Part shown: positions 25,872-35,112 of the stretch, one piece after another
Position numbering within the stretch: the stretch's first letter is position 1
Layout of the letters: each line of letters begins with the position of its first letter
Source: Balneola sp.
GTDB taxonomy: Bacteria > Bacteroidota > Rhodothermia > Balneolales > Balneolaceae
Assembly: GCA_002694685.1 (NCBI GenBank)
Contig: NZMW01000004.1
Location: 180,433-244,432 of the forward strand
Reading direction: 5' to 3'
Length of the DNA stretch: 64,000 nt
Position numbers and translations under genes: made by a program
The notes under the pieces: generated by a model
The model's database searches: none
Told to the model about the DNA's origin: nothing
What the model saw: the letters and a program-made list of their open reading frames with translations, nothing else

Positions 25872-27270
25872 AACTTTCCTCAAGGTTTATCATCGGCTCT
25901 GGATAAGTATTTCCAATCTCTACGGAGTATAACGCTTGTTGTTCGGGATTCATTTTGTGCGGCTCATGAATAAATTCCTGAGGCACATGTTTCAATTCCG
26001 GTATCCAATGACGAACATATTCGCCTTTTGTGTCATACTTCTGGGCCTGGCCGACAATATTAAAATACCGGTTTCGGGGATCGTGCCCCACGGTAGTATT
26101 GTAAGCCCAGTTACCATAGTTACTGCAAGGGTCATAGTCGAGCAGTAGCGATTCAAAATACTCGGCGCCCATGCGCCAATCAATATTCAGGTTCTGAGCT
26201 AAAAAACTGGCAACATTTTGCCGGCCTCTATTACTCATGTAGCCTGTGGCGTTTAACTCACACATGTTAGCATCAATAAAAGGAATTCCAGTGTTACCTT
26301 CAGCCCATTTTTTAAATTCTTCTTCATCGTGTCGCCAAGCCCTTTTTTTACCTTGAATTCCGGAAGGCCAGAAGATTTTGTCGCCATGCTTCCAGGCTGA
26401 GAATCGAAAATAGTCTCGCCAGATAAGTTCAAAAATCATCCAATATGTTGATACGTTTTTCTTCCTTTCATCCTCGAATTTTTTTACTTCCCAATAAATT
26501 CTTCGGGGTGAAAGTGTGCCATTTGCGAGCCATGGAGAGAATTTGGAGGAATAGTCGGCTCCTAGCAACCCATTGCGTGTAAACTTATAATTCTTGAGGT
26601 GATCACCATCCCAGATATAATCTTGAAGACGTTTTAAAGCTTCATCTTCACCTCCTTTGAAATGAAGGACTGAGCGATCATCGATCTTTTTCTCTGCAAT
26701 TCCTAAATCAGATAAGCTGGGAATTTTTTTGCTCTCTACATCAGGTATAGGTGAGACTCCTTTTCTGAAACTCAATTCTTGACGAACTTCAGACTGCTTT
26801 TCTGTCTTCTTCCGGTATTGAGTAAAAACATCAGGGATCTCATCTTTTGAAAATGGAATATCGTTAATGTGAAAAAGTGTGCTTCCCCATACAAAATTCA
26901 ATTTACCATTAATCTTCTTTTTGATGGCATCTTCTACATCAGTTTCTTCCCGGGTTATTTCTTTATGAGTAAAAGCTAAGTCAATGTCGTAGGTTTTTAC
27001 TAATTCAGGAATAATGTTTTCGGGTTTCCCCATTCTAATAATTAGATCAAGTCCTGCAGACTTTAGATTGTTCTTAAGATTCTGAATAGACTCCAATAAA
27101 AAGTTTGCTCTGAATGAATCAGTTTTTGGGAACCCAAAAGAAGTAGTTCTAAAATGTCGGGGATCAAAAATATAGATTGGCAAGATCTCATCAGCTTGGG
27201 AAGCTTTAGCTAATGCCTCGTTATCGTGAATCCTGAGATCATTTCTAAACCAGGTTAGAGATCGTTTCAT
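25846..27270 (-). CDS. DASH family cryptochrome / photolyase
   Basis: Blue-light flavoprotein; DASH cryptochromes repair cyclobutane dimers in single-stranded DNA. The 474 residues show the photolyase-homology N-terminus (SLTWFRNDLRIHDNEAL) and FAD domain motifs: KFSPWLANGTLSPRRIY, FELIWRDYFRF, NATGYMSNRGRQNVASFLAQNL and DWRMGAEYFESLLLDYDPCSNYGNWAYNTTVGHDPR. The last block is typical of the DASH branch. ATG at 27270. First gene of an operon with DUF3253 and DUF2256. Confidence 0.93.
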   Translation of the reverse strand: MKRSLTWFRNDLRIHDNEALAKASQADEILPIYIFDPRHFRTTSFGFPKTDSFRANFLLESIQNLKNNLKSAGLDLIIRMGKPENIIPELVKTYDIDLAFTHKEITREETDVEDAIKKKINGKLNFVWGSTLFHINDIPFSKDEIPDVFTQYRKKTEKQSEVRQELSFRKGVSPIPDVESKKIPSLSDLGIAEKKIDDRSVLHFKGGEDEALKRLQDYIWDGDHLKNYKFTRNGLLGADYSSKFSPWLANGTLSPRRIYWEVKKFEDERKKNVSTYWMIFELIWRDYFRFSAWKHGDKIFWPSGIQGKKRAWRHDEEEFKKWAEGNTGIPFIDANMCELNATGYMSNRGRQNVASFLAQNLNIDWRMGAEYFESLLLDYDPCSNYGNWAYNTTVGHDPRNRYFNIVGQAQKYDTKGEYVRHWIPELKHVPQEFIHEPHKMNPEQQALYSVEIGNTYPEPMINLEESYEEIKARD

Positions 27271-27412
27271 AGTACCTTTTTGTAGAGTAAAAGCTGAAAG
27301 AGGGAGCTTTCATTCCGAATGTGCTTTGTAAAAAGTATCTTCACTACCAAAAACTAGTTGTGTTTATAAAGCAGTTATGATTCCTTTAGGAAAATTCAAA
27401 CAATTCAAAATT

Positions 27413-28552
27413 ATGAGATTAGCAATAGTATTAAGCTGTCTGGTTTTATTCACATCATGTACTTCGGAAAAACCCAAGGGCGATAAATCCGGAACAGCAA
27501 TTTCGTTAGGATATTTAGAAGCGCCTGCTGGATTCTCAGTAGAAGTGTATGCTGAAAACGTCCCAAATGCCCGGCAAATGGCCATGGGTAAGGATGGCAT
27601 ACTGTATGTGGGAACCCGTAGAGATGGGCGCGTACATGCAGTAGTAGATAGGGATAATGACTTTAAAGCGGACACCATTTTCACCATTGCTTCAGACTTA
27701 AGATTACCGAATGGAGTGGCTTATAAAGATGGAAGCCTATACGTTGCAGAGGTGAGTAAGATCTGGCGTTTTGATAATATTGATGAAAACCTTCAAAGTC
27801 CGCCCGAGCCAGTTTTAGTTACGGATGATTATCCTACCGAAGGGCATCATGGTTGGAAGTATATTGCCTTTGGCCCGGATGATAAGCTGTATGTTCCCGT
27901 AGGTGCTCCCTGTAATGTGTGCAATAGAGAGGATGAGAACCCAATTTTTGCCTCGCTCACCAGAATAAATGCTGACGGATCAAATAGGGAAATCATTGCG
28001 CATGGTATTCGAAATACTGTCGGCTTTACCTGGCACCCGGAAACAGGGAATGTCTGGTTTACTGATAACAACAGAGACTGGATGGGAGATGATTTACCTC
28101 CCGGAGAATTGAATGAACTCACTGAGGAGGGGCAGCATTTTGGTTTTCCTTTTTTACATGCTAACGACGTTTGGGATCCCGAATTTGGTGAAGCTGGAAA
28201 AGCCATGGATAAGGAATTTAAAACCCCGGTTCGTGAATTAGGGCCTCATGTAGCAGGATTGGGAGTGATGTTTTACACAGGAAAGATGTTTCCTGAATCA
28301 TATAAAAACCAGGCGCTTATAGCCGAACACGGGAGTTGGAACCGCAGCGAAAAAATTGGATATCGGATTACCATGGTTAAGTTTGATGATAATGGTAACC
28401 CAATTTCATACGAACCTTTTGTGACTGGCTGGTTGCAAGGAGAAGAAGATGTGAGGGGACGACCCGTAGCATTATTACAGCTTAAGGATGGTTCCGTTTT
28501 AATCTCAGATGATCATGGGAATAAAATTTACCGACTTACCTACGAAGGATAG
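27413..28552 (+). CDS. PQQ-type sugar dehydrogenase-like beta-propeller lipoprotein
   Basis: A secreted lipoprotein with a six-bladed propeller of the soluble glucose/sorbosone dehydrogenase type. The ATG at 27413 gives a proper lipoprotein signal (MRLAIVLSCLVLFTSC, lipid Cys16); an upstream ATG at 27377 would put 12 residues before it. Repeated motifs such as RQMAMGKDGILYVGTR, GHHGWKYIAFGPDDKLYVPVGAPCNVC, GIRNTVGFTWHPETGNVWFTDNNRDW and AEHGSWNRS are those of this family. PQQ binding and the sugar substrate are inferred from family only; no PQQ synthesis genes are in the window. Confidence 0.87.
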   Translation: MRLAIVLSCLVLFTSCTSEKPKGDKSGTAISLGYLEAPAGFSVEVYAENVPNARQMAMGKDGILYVGTRRDGRVHAVVDRDNDFKADTIFTIASDLRLPNGVAYKDGSLYVAEVSKIWRFDNIDENLQSPPEPVLVTDDYPTEGHHGWKYIAFGPDDKLYVPVGAPCNVCNREDENPIFASLTRINADGSNREIIAHGIRNTVGFTWHPETGNVWFTDNNRDWMGDDLPPGELNELTEEGQHFGFPFLHANDVWDPEFGEAGKAMDKEFKTPVRELGPHVAGLGVMFYTGKMFPESYKNQALIAEHGSWNRSEKIGYRITMVKFDDNGNPISYEPFVTGWLQGEEDVRGRPVALLQLKDGSVLISDDHGNKIYRLTYEG

Positions 28553-28639
28553 GAATTCGACACGAACCATTACTCACAATTGGGCGTTAATTTCAATATA
28601 TTAAGAGACTAGAATTTTGAAGAATAAATCCCACTGTTA

Positions 28640-29650
28640 ATGAAAAATGTTGTTTTAATCCCCGGTGATGGAATCGGGGCAGAGATCACCAATTCTGTCA
28701 CTACTATACTAGATGAAGCCGGTGCAAAAATAGACTGGATTGAAAAGTCTGCCGGGTTAAAGGCCCATGAAGAAAACGGTAATCCACTTCCAGAAGATAC
28801 AATTGAAGCTATAGATGAGCACCGCATTGCTCTGAAAGGACCTTTGACAACACCTGTCGGTTCTGGTTTCAAGTCTGTAAATGTTGCGCTGAGACAAAAG
28901 TTTAACCTATATAGCAACATCCGTCCGGCCCGAACACTCCCCAGCATTGATAGTCCATTTCGTGGAGTAGATATGGTGCTGTTTCGTGAAAATACTCAGG
29001 GACTTTATATTGGAAAGGAAGAGTGGGTTGAAGAAGCAGACAATAAAAGACATGCTGAAGCAATTGCTGTTGTCACTGAAGAAGCCAGTGAAAAGATTGT
29101 ACGAGCTGCATTTGAATATGCAGTACATAACGACCGAAAAAAGGTGACACTAGTTCATAAAGCAAATATTCTGAAACTTACTACCGGTCTATTTCTTGAA
29201 GTCGGTAAACGAGTCGCTAAAGAATATAAGGACATTGAATTTCAGGATTTGATTGTTGACAACATGGCGATGCAAATGGTAATGCGTCCCCAACAATTTG
29301 ATGTTGTTGTGACGACGAATCTTTTTGGAGATATTTTATCTGATCTGGCATCAGGATTAGTCGGTGGTTTAGGCGTTACTGGAGCCGCTAATATTGGTGA
29401 TGATGCTGCAATGTTTGAAGCTGTTCATGGTTCTGCCCCAGATATTGTTGGTAAGAATATTGCAAACCCAATGGGACTGCTTTTCTCTTCACTAATGATG
29501 TTAGAGCATATCGACCAAAAACAGGTAGCTGAAAATATTCGAAAGGCTATTTATAAAACTCTTGTTGAGAAAAAAGTTTACTGCACCCCTGATATAGGTG
29601 GTGAGGGAACGACTTCAACATTTACGCAAGCAGTTTGCGACAATATTTAG
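28640..29650 (+). CDS. isocitrate dehydrogenase, NAD-type (isocitrate/isopropylmalate dehydrogenase family)
   Basis: Oxidative decarboxylase of the TCA cycle. The 336 residues carry VVLIPGDGIGAEI, ALKGPLTTPVGSGFKSVNVALRQ, the substrate loop NIRPARTLPS, RENTQGLYIGKEEW, and the NAD-site block FEAVHGSAPDIVGKNIANPMGL. The SGFKSVNVALR and RENTQGLYIG segments favour isocitrate dehydrogenase over 3-isopropylmalate dehydrogenase. The residues behind the adenine site (no basic NADP pair) suggest NAD. ATG at 28640. It ends at a strong bidirectional terminator. Confidence 0.88.
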   Translation: MKNVVLIPGDGIGAEITNSVTTILDEAGAKIDWIEKSAGLKAHEENGNPLPEDTIEAIDEHRIALKGPLTTPVGSGFKSVNVALRQKFNLYSNIRPARTLPSIDSPFRGVDMVLFRENTQGLYIGKEEWVEEADNKRHAEAIAVVTEEASEKIVRAAFEYAVHNDRKKVTLVHKANILKLTTGLFLEVGKRVAKEYKDIEFQDLIVDNMAMQMVMRPQQFDVVVTTNLFGDILSDLASGLVGGLGVTGAANIGDDAAMFEAVHGSAPDIVGKNIANPMGLLFSSLMMLEHIDQKQVAENIRKAIYKTLVEKKVYCTPDIGGEGTTSTFTQAVCDNI

Positions 29651-29674
29651 TGATAAATTTATTCAGTTAAACAG

Positions 29675-29702
29675 AAAAGGCTGCTTTATGCAGCCTTTTT
29701 TA
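29675..29702. terminator. bidirectional terminator between convergent genes
   Basis: AAAAGGCTGC (29675-29684) and GCAGCCTTTT (29690-29699) form a 10-base stem with a 5-base loop; a T-run follows on the plus strand and a shorter one on the minus strand. It separates the isocitrate dehydrogenase gene from the convergent membrane-protein gene. Confidence 0.85.
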
Positions 29703-29724
29703 TTGGGTGGAAGATTGTAGAGAA

Positions 29725-30054
29725 TCATCCAAAAATGTTAAAAAGCACCCAACTTATTACTGACATCACCAGCCCAAAAGCCAGTGCCCACCCAAAGCTT
29801 TTAACTTTGAATCCCTCAACCATAGCGTCAACCAACATGATCAAGCCGGCGTTAATTACCCAAACAAATAGTCCAAAAGTCAGAATCGTTATGGGTAGAC
29901 TTAAAATTACCAGGATAGGTTTCACAAAAACATTAACGATTGCAAGAAGTGCAGCAACAAACACAGCGCTCCAAAAATTTTTGATTTCTACACCTTTCAG
30001 TAGTGAAGAAGTTGCGTAAACGGAAACGCTATTTAGTAACCAGGCCCAGATCAT
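29725..30054 (-). CDS. phage holin family 4-type small membrane protein
   Basis: A 109-residue protein with four hydrophobic segments (about 2-19, 28-47, 52-75 and 88-107) and the signature ALLAIVNVFVKPILVILSLPITILTFGLFVWVINAGLIMLVD of the widespread family annotated as phage holin family 4 / DUF360. Despite the name, most such genes sit in core chromosomes and have no phage neighbours, as here. Function is unknown. ATG at 30054. Confidence 0.83.
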   Translation of the reverse strand: MIWAWLLNSVSVYATSSLLKGVEIKNFWSAVFVAALLAIVNVFVKPILVILSLPITILTFGLFVWVINAGLIMLVDAMVEGFKVKSFGWALAFGLVMSVISWVLFNIFG

Positions 30055-30133
30055 AATGGTAGAATTTAGTTGGAAGTGGTCTTTATGTACGATTAAGAAA
30101 TAAAAATGGTTACATTTCTTTTAAAAGAATTTT

Positions 30134-30565
30134 ATGGAAATAATTTATAAGCCTTTTTCTGAGCTGAGTTCTTCAGAGCTGGAAGATGTACTCAGGCTTC
30201 GACAGAATGTTTTTATAATTGAGCAGAACTGCTTTTATGAAGATATCGACGGCTTTGACGAAAAGGCCAATCATCTGCTTTTCTATGAAGGGAATAAACT
30301 CGCTGCTTATCTAAGGTTGTTTCCGAAAGGATCTAAGCTTGATGACGAAATCAGTTTAGGAAGAATAGTTGTAGATCCGGAGTTCAGAGGAATTGGTTTA
30401 GGCCCTGTTCTAATCAAAAAGGGAATACAGTTAAGTGAGGGAGAACCAATACGGATTGAAGCTCAGGCTGCCTTAACAAAGTATTATAATGAACTGGGTT
30501 TTACTGAAGAAGGAGAAGTTTACGTTGTAGATGGGATCGATCATATTCAAATGACCCTGACCTAA
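30134..30565 (+). CDS. elaA: ElaA family GNAT N-acetyltransferase
   Basis: A 143-residue GNAT-fold protein of the ElaA group: LSSSELEDVLRLRQNVFIIEQNCFYEDIDGFDEKANHLL at the N-terminus and the acetyl-CoA motif LGRIVVDPEFRGIGLGPVLIKKGI, followed by AQAALTKYYNELGFTEEGE. Substrate unknown. Its stop overlaps the convergent Hpt gene by four bases. Confidence 0.9.
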   Translation: MEIIYKPFSELSSSELEDVLRLRQNVFIIEQNCFYEDIDGFDEKANHLLFYEGNKLAAYLRLFPKGSKLDDEISLGRIVVDPEFRGIGLGPVLIKKGIQLSEGEPIRIEAQAALTKYYNELGFTEEGEVYVVDGIDHIQMTLT

Positions 30566-30909
30566 CTTAACTTTTGTTTTCTCTCTTTGAGTTCATTGAT
30601 GACTTCACTAAATCCAACTTCTAGATCTCTAATCAATTTCGGTATTTCTTCAAGATTCTGCTCTTTCTTTCCGAAGAATTCCAGTTTTTGAGTAACCTCG
30701 TTTAGTTCTGTAAGCCCAATGTAAAGAAACATAGGTTTGAGTTTATGAGCTTCTGCCCCAAGTCCCCTCCAGTCTTTTTTTTCAAGAGCCTTATTTAGGT
30801 TGGCAAGATGCTTAGGTGTTTCGTTAAGCATCAAGTCAAGCATTTCTATCATTATGTCACTTTCCCCGCCGGTGATATTCTCTAAGTAACTAAGATCTAT
30901 TGTACCCAT
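30562..30909 (-). CDS. Hpt domain-containing phosphotransfer protein
   Basis: A 115-residue single Hpt domain, all-helical, with the phospho-accepting His in AHKLKPMFLYIGL (His53 by my count). Such proteins relay phosphate between hybrid kinases and response regulators. It stands alone, without a kinase next to it; the nearest sensor kinase in the window, at 40523, has no receiver domain. ATG at 30909. Confidence 0.87.
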   Translation of the reverse strand: MGTIDLSYLENITGGESDIMIEMLDLMLNETPKHLANLNKALEKKDWRGLGAEAHKLKPMFLYIGLTELNEVTQKLEFFGKKEQNLEEIPKLIRDLEVGFSEVINELKERKQKLS

Positions 30910-31319
30910 AACCCAACTTTGTCCGTAATTTGTTGAAGAGAATTTAGCTATGATTAATTAGAAAAAACAGGCATTTGATGGAAGTTAACATTAGAAATAA
31001 TACAGGAGCCAAAACACAAAAACGTCACGCCCAAAAGAGCCGAGTTGAAAAGTGATGTAGATGTCTGACTAAATCAGCCCGTAAAAATTACGATACCAAC
31101 CAACACCAATAGTACAATTTTAAAAATGAATGCCTTCCAGTTTCTCATTAATCTGTTTTTACTAACCAAGAGGAATCTGAGTGAAAGGAATTATTAGATA
31201 AAAATCAAGTTATCCACATTTTTAAAAAATCTTCTTTGCAGAAAATGTGCGTGAATGACTAAAATAGCCATATTTTTATTGGTAAATTTTTTTGTAAAGG
31301 ATGTTATCCACAGTATGTT
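30910..31319. other. AT-rich intergenic region with two perfect DnaA boxes (possible replication origin)
   Basis: This 410-base gap between the Hpt gene and glmS has no gene that I can support. It holds TTATCCACA twice in the same orientation, at 31210-31218 and 31304-31312, which is the perfect DnaA box, with very AT-rich stretches beside and between them. By rough composition less than one perfect box would be expected by chance in the whole window. Genes on the left tend to be on the minus strand and those on the right on the plus strand, although glmS is an exception. dnaA itself is not in the window. A weak to moderate case for an origin or a DnaA-binding locus. Confidence 0.35.
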
Positions 31320-33152
31320 TTATTCAACAGTAACGCTTTTTGCAAGGTTACGGGGCTGGTCTACATTACAGCCTCTGTTAACAGCCACATAGTAGGATAA
31401 CAATTGAAGTGGTATCACAGTCAGTAATGGTGAAAACACATCTAAGGTTTCGGGAACAATGGAGCTAAATTCAGCCAATTCTCCGACCTCATCATTATTT
31501 GGAGTGGTAATGGCAATGATTCTTCCTTTTCGTGCTCTTACTTCCTCAATATTACTAATCATTTTATCATTAGTATGCTGGGTAGCTGCAATAACCACAA
31601 CGGGCATCATCTCATCGATAAGTGCAATAGGTCCATGCTTCATTTCCGCAGCAGGGTATCCCTCGGCATGAATATAGGAGATCTCCTTAAGTTTTAGGGC
31701 ACCTTCAAGTGCTACTGGAAAACTGTAAGATCTTCCCAGGTAAAGAAAGTTTGGAGCATATGAAAACAAGTTTGATATGTGCTTTATCTGATCTGTTTCC
31801 TCTAGAATACTTTCTATTTTGGAAGGAATTTGAGCAAGCTCTGTAATAAGTTTCTTCGCTTCCTTATCGTCAATGGTATTCTTTTGCTGAGCAAGACGTA
31901 TAGCCATGAGTGTAAGCACAGTTACCTGAGCTGTAAATGCTTTTGTTGAAGCCACGCCGATTTCTGGACCGGCATGAATATAAACTCCCGCATCAGTTTC
32001 ACGGGCAATGGTAGAACCAACTACGTTGACAACACCTAAGACTAGTGCGCCACGTGATTTTGCTTCTCTGAGTGCAGCCAGGGTATCAGCTGTTTCACCA
32101 CTTTGAGAGATAACAATCATCACATCTCCTTCGCCAATTAACGGCTCTTTATAACGGAATTCAGATGCGTATTCAACTTCAACAGGTACTTTTGCAAGAT
32201 ATTCGAATAGATATTCACCGACTAAACCTGAGTGCCAGCTTGTTCCACATGCCGCAATTATTATCCTTTTGGCATTAACCAGCTGATCCATGACGCCTTC
32301 AATACCTCCCAAGGTGATAGTTCCGTCTTCGACATTTAGGCGCCCTCTAAGGCAATCAGATATTGCTTTTGGTTGCTCAAAAATTTCTTTAAGCATAAAA
32401 TGATCATATCCGCCTTTCTCAATCTCATCAAGACTCAGTGCAAGCTCGTGGATTTCTTTCGATAACTCAATTTGATCTGAAGATTCAACGGTGTAATCAT
32501 TTTTAGTAATTACGGCAAGTTCTCCATCATCTAAGTACACAACCTTATCTGTATACTCGGCAACTGCGGAGGCGTCTGATGCAATTAGCATTTCGCCTTC
32601 ACCAACACCAAGGAGAAGGGGTGAGCCTTTCCGGGCTACAATAATTTGGTCTGGAAAATCAGAATGTACCACTGCAATACCGTAAGTCCCATTAACCTGA
32701 TGCAAAGCCAATTGAATTGCCTTTTTTAGGTTTGAAGGGTCTTTTTCTAAGAAACTCTCAATGAGTTTAGTAAGGACTTCAGTATCGGTTTCAGAATAAA
32801 AAGAATAACCCTGCTCAGTAAGTTTCTTTTTTAGGGTATTATAATTTTCAATAATACCATTATGGACTAAGGCAAGCTTCTCATTCTGGCTTGTATGGGG
32901 ATGAGAGTTTACATCGTTAGGTTCTCCATGTGTTGCCCACCTTGTATGCCCAATTCCAATGGTGCCTTTTTCAGATGAAGAAATCATTGCCTCTAGTGCG
33001 GCCACTTTTCCTTTCTTCTTTTTTATGCTGAGCTTACCATTTACTATGGCTAATCCTGCAGAATCATATCCCCGATATTCTAGTCTTTTGAGACCATTGA
33101 TGATAATTTGACTGGCCTGTTTATCGCCTACATAACCTACAATTCCACACAT
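31320..33152 (-). CDS. glmS: glutamine--fructose-6-phosphate aminotransferase (GlmS)
   Basis: Makes glucosamine 6-phosphate from fructose 6-phosphate and glutamine, the first step to UDP-GlcNAc. The 610 residues contain the Ntn glutaminase domain starting MCGIVGYVG (Cys2 nucleophile after Met removal), GHTRWATHG, and two SIS sugar-isomerase domains with CGTSWHSG, SQSGETADTLAA and the C-terminal NLAKSVTVE. ATG at 33152. No glmS ribozyme is evident in the 109-base leader. It is divergent from the GlmU-like gene, a functional pairing. Confidence 0.97.
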   Translation of the reverse strand: MCGIVGYVGDKQASQIIINGLKRLEYRGYDSAGLAIVNGKLSIKKKKGKVAALEAMISSSEKGTIGIGHTRWATHGEPNDVNSHPHTSQNEKLALVHNGIIENYNTLKKKLTEQGYSFYSETDTEVLTKLIESFLEKDPSNLKKAIQLALHQVNGTYGIAVVHSDFPDQIIVARKGSPLLLGVGEGEMLIASDASAVAEYTDKVVYLDDGELAVITKNDYTVESSDQIELSKEIHELALSLDEIEKGGYDHFMLKEIFEQPKAISDCLRGRLNVEDGTITLGGIEGVMDQLVNAKRIIIAACGTSWHSGLVGEYLFEYLAKVPVEVEYASEFRYKEPLIGEGDVMIVISQSGETADTLAALREAKSRGALVLGVVNVVGSTIARETDAGVYIHAGPEIGVASTKAFTAQVTVLTLMAIRLAQQKNTIDDKEAKKLITELAQIPSKIESILEETDQIKHISNLFSYAPNFLYLGRSYSFPVALEGALKLKEISYIHAEGYPAAEMKHGPIALIDEMMPVVVIAATQHTNDKMISNIEEVRARKGRIIAITTPNNDEVGELAEFSSIVPETLDVFSPLLTVIPLQLLSYYVAVNRGCNVDQPRNLAKSVTVE

Positions 33153-33261
33153 ACTATCCTAAAGGTATTTTATAAATTTCTTTTTGCACTGATAATCCTT
33201 AAATATAATGTAGTTTAAATAGAATAACGATTACAATTTACATATAAAGCTTCACTTCAAT

Positions 33262-34455
33262 ATGAATATCTGCTTCTTTAATGATGAGAAAGCTTCCAGT
33301 TTTCAGCCTCTTACATTGACTCGCCCAATGGACGATTTAAGAGTGGGGATCTATAGCATAAGAGATAAATGGCGACGAGTATTAGGGGCTACATTTATCT
33401 GCAGGCTATTACCTGTGTATTTGGAGGGTGTCTTTTCATCAGGTGAAATGAATGAGAAGGAAGATGTTCTATGGATTAATCCCCGGTTGCTGCCTTCTGA
33501 AAAAATGGTAGCCAAAATAGAGGGACTCAATGCTGGGCAAAAAATAGACTACAAAGGCCAGTGCCTGGCTGCCAGAATAGATGGAGAAAAATCTATTCTC
33601 CTATTTAAAAAAAGAACTTTCACTGGATCTGATTTGGAGCCCGTTGATATAAGCGAAGCCATTATTCTAGAAAATTTATGGGACCTGCTGACCTTAAATG
33701 CCTTCGAAATCGAAAAAGACATTCCTTTAACTGGTTTAAAAACCGAGTCTGAGAAAGATGGTGATATTCAAAATAATATTTACAATCCTGAGAATACGTT
33801 TCTTGGAAAGGGTGTGAGTATTGAGCCTGGCGCTATAGTAATAGCTAAAGATGGCCCGGTTGTTATTATGGATGGAGCAACTATTGAAGCAGGTAGCATA
33901 GTTAAAGGACCGGTTGTTGTTGGTGAAGATGCTACTATAAAAATGGCCGCCCGGGTATATGGAGGGACAACTATTGGTCCGGTTTGTAAAGTTGGAGGTG
34001 AAATATCGAACTGTATTTTCCATTCGTATTCTAATAAAGGGCATGATGGATTTGTTGGGAATTCCATTTTCGGACAATGGGTAAATCTTGGGGCCGACAC
34101 AAATACCTCAAACCTGAAGAATAACTACAGTTCAGTACGCATTTTTGATTGGGAAACTAAAAAGGAAATAGAGACAGGAGCCCAGTTCCTTGGAACTATT
34201 ATGGGTGATCACTCCAAAACCGCTATTAATACCATGTTGAATACTGGAACTATTTGTGGGGTCAGTTCCAATATCTTTATGTCTGGATTTCCGCCGAAAT
34301 ATATTCCATCATTTTCGTGGGTTGGAGCTGAGGAGTATGGAGAATATCAGTTTGATAAAGCTGTCGAAGCAATGCATGCCATGATGAAGAGAAGAACAGT
34401 TGATCTTTCAGATGCTTACAAAAATATGATGCAGCATATTTCAACAAGTAGATAA
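33262..34455 (+). CDS. GlmU-like putative sugar-nucleotidyltransferase with left-handed beta-helix
   Basis: A 397-residue protein of a Bacteroidota family often labelled GlmU family protein or putative sugar nucleotidyltransferase. The N-terminal part (FNDEKASSFQPLTLTRPMDDLRVGI) looks like a diverged nucleotidyltransferase domain; the C-terminal half has hexapeptide-repeat character (EPGAIVIAKDGPVVIMDGATIEAG, GPVVVGEDATIKMAARVYGGTTIGPVCKVGGEI) as in GlmU acetyltransferase domains. It probably works in UDP-GlcNAc synthesis, as the location opposite glmS suggests, but whether it is a true GlmU is not settled by sequence. Confidence 0.8.
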   Translation: MNICFFNDEKASSFQPLTLTRPMDDLRVGIYSIRDKWRRVLGATFICRLLPVYLEGVFSSGEMNEKEDVLWINPRLLPSEKMVAKIEGLNAGQKIDYKGQCLAARIDGEKSILLFKKRTFTGSDLEPVDISEAIILENLWDLLTLNAFEIEKDIPLTGLKTESEKDGDIQNNIYNPENTFLGKGVSIEPGAIVIAKDGPVVIMDGATIEAGSIVKGPVVVGEDATIKMAARVYGGTTIGPVCKVGGEISNCIFHSYSNKGHDGFVGNSIFGQWVNLGADTNTSNLKNNYSSVRIFDWETKKEIETGAQFLGTIMGDHSKTAINTMLNTGTICGVSSNIFMSGFPPKYIPSFSWVGAEEYGEYQFDKAVEAMHAMMKRRTVDLSDAYKNMMQHISTSR

Positions 34456-34465
34456 ATCGTAAGGG

Positions 34466-35020
34466 TTAAAAGATCCGTTTAGTGGAGAGATAATTCTCAC
34501 TCCAATACGGAAAAGAGAGCTCTGAAATTTTGACCCCATTGCTTGTGGATGCATGTAAAAACTCACCTCGGTTAATCATTACCCCCACATGGAATGTTGT
34601 TCTGCCGGTTTTGAAAAAGACCAAGTCACCTGTTTGTATTTGAGCTTTTTCAACTTCTCTTCCAATTAGGAGCTGTTCCCTGGTTGTTCGAGGAATTTGA
34701 ATGGAAAAATAATCTTCGAAAACTACCTGCATAAAAGCCGAACAATCAATACCACTATAACCGGAACCGCCTAATAAGTACGGGGTTCCTTTCCAATCCT
34801 GATAGGCAAGCTGTAAAAATTGTTGCATTTCCTGAATGGCAGGAGGCTGAGAGTTTTCGACAAAAGAACCTATTTCCTTCTCTTCATTCTTCTCATCATC
34901 CTCAGTTAATGCAGTTTTGGATTCAGGAGCAGATTTATCCCACGGAACAGTGCCTCTTTTAGCGACACCGCAGCTTGCAGTAATGAATAATATCAAAATT
35001 AAAATAGCACCCTTTTTCAT
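34466..35020 (-). CDS. NlpC/P60 family lipoprotein (cell-wall endopeptidase)
   Basis: Outer- or inner-membrane-anchored peptidase that probably cuts the D-Glu-mDAP bond in wall peptides. The ATG at 35020 gives a lipoprotein signal with lipobox ITAS-Cys17; an upstream TTG at 35026 is less likely. After a charged linker the NlpC/P60 domain shows YLLGGSGYSGIDCSAFMQ with the catalytic Cys, GDLVFFKTGRTTFHVGVMI with the catalytic His, and LHASTSNGV. Convergent with the GlmU-like gene at a 10-base distance. Confidence 0.9.
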   Translation of the reverse strand: MKKGAILILILFITASCGVAKRGTVPWDKSAPESKTALTEDDEKNEEKEIGSFVENSQPPAIQEMQQFLQLAYQDWKGTPYLLGGSGYSGIDCSAFMQVVFEDYFSIQIPRTTREQLLIGREVEKAQIQTGDLVFFKTGRTTFHVGVMINRGEFLHASTSNGVKISELSFPYWSENYLSTKRIF

Positions 35021-35112
35021 AGCCAAACGATTTTTATTCTCACCTGTAAATATAATGGGATATGCTTACTTTTAAACACTGAGATAAGATTTTAAAAAAT
35101 CACTGAAATCCT

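Noticed and set aside
29725..30054. Holin-like gene as evidence of a prophage
   Set aside because: No phage genes surround it and the family is a common core-genome membrane protein.
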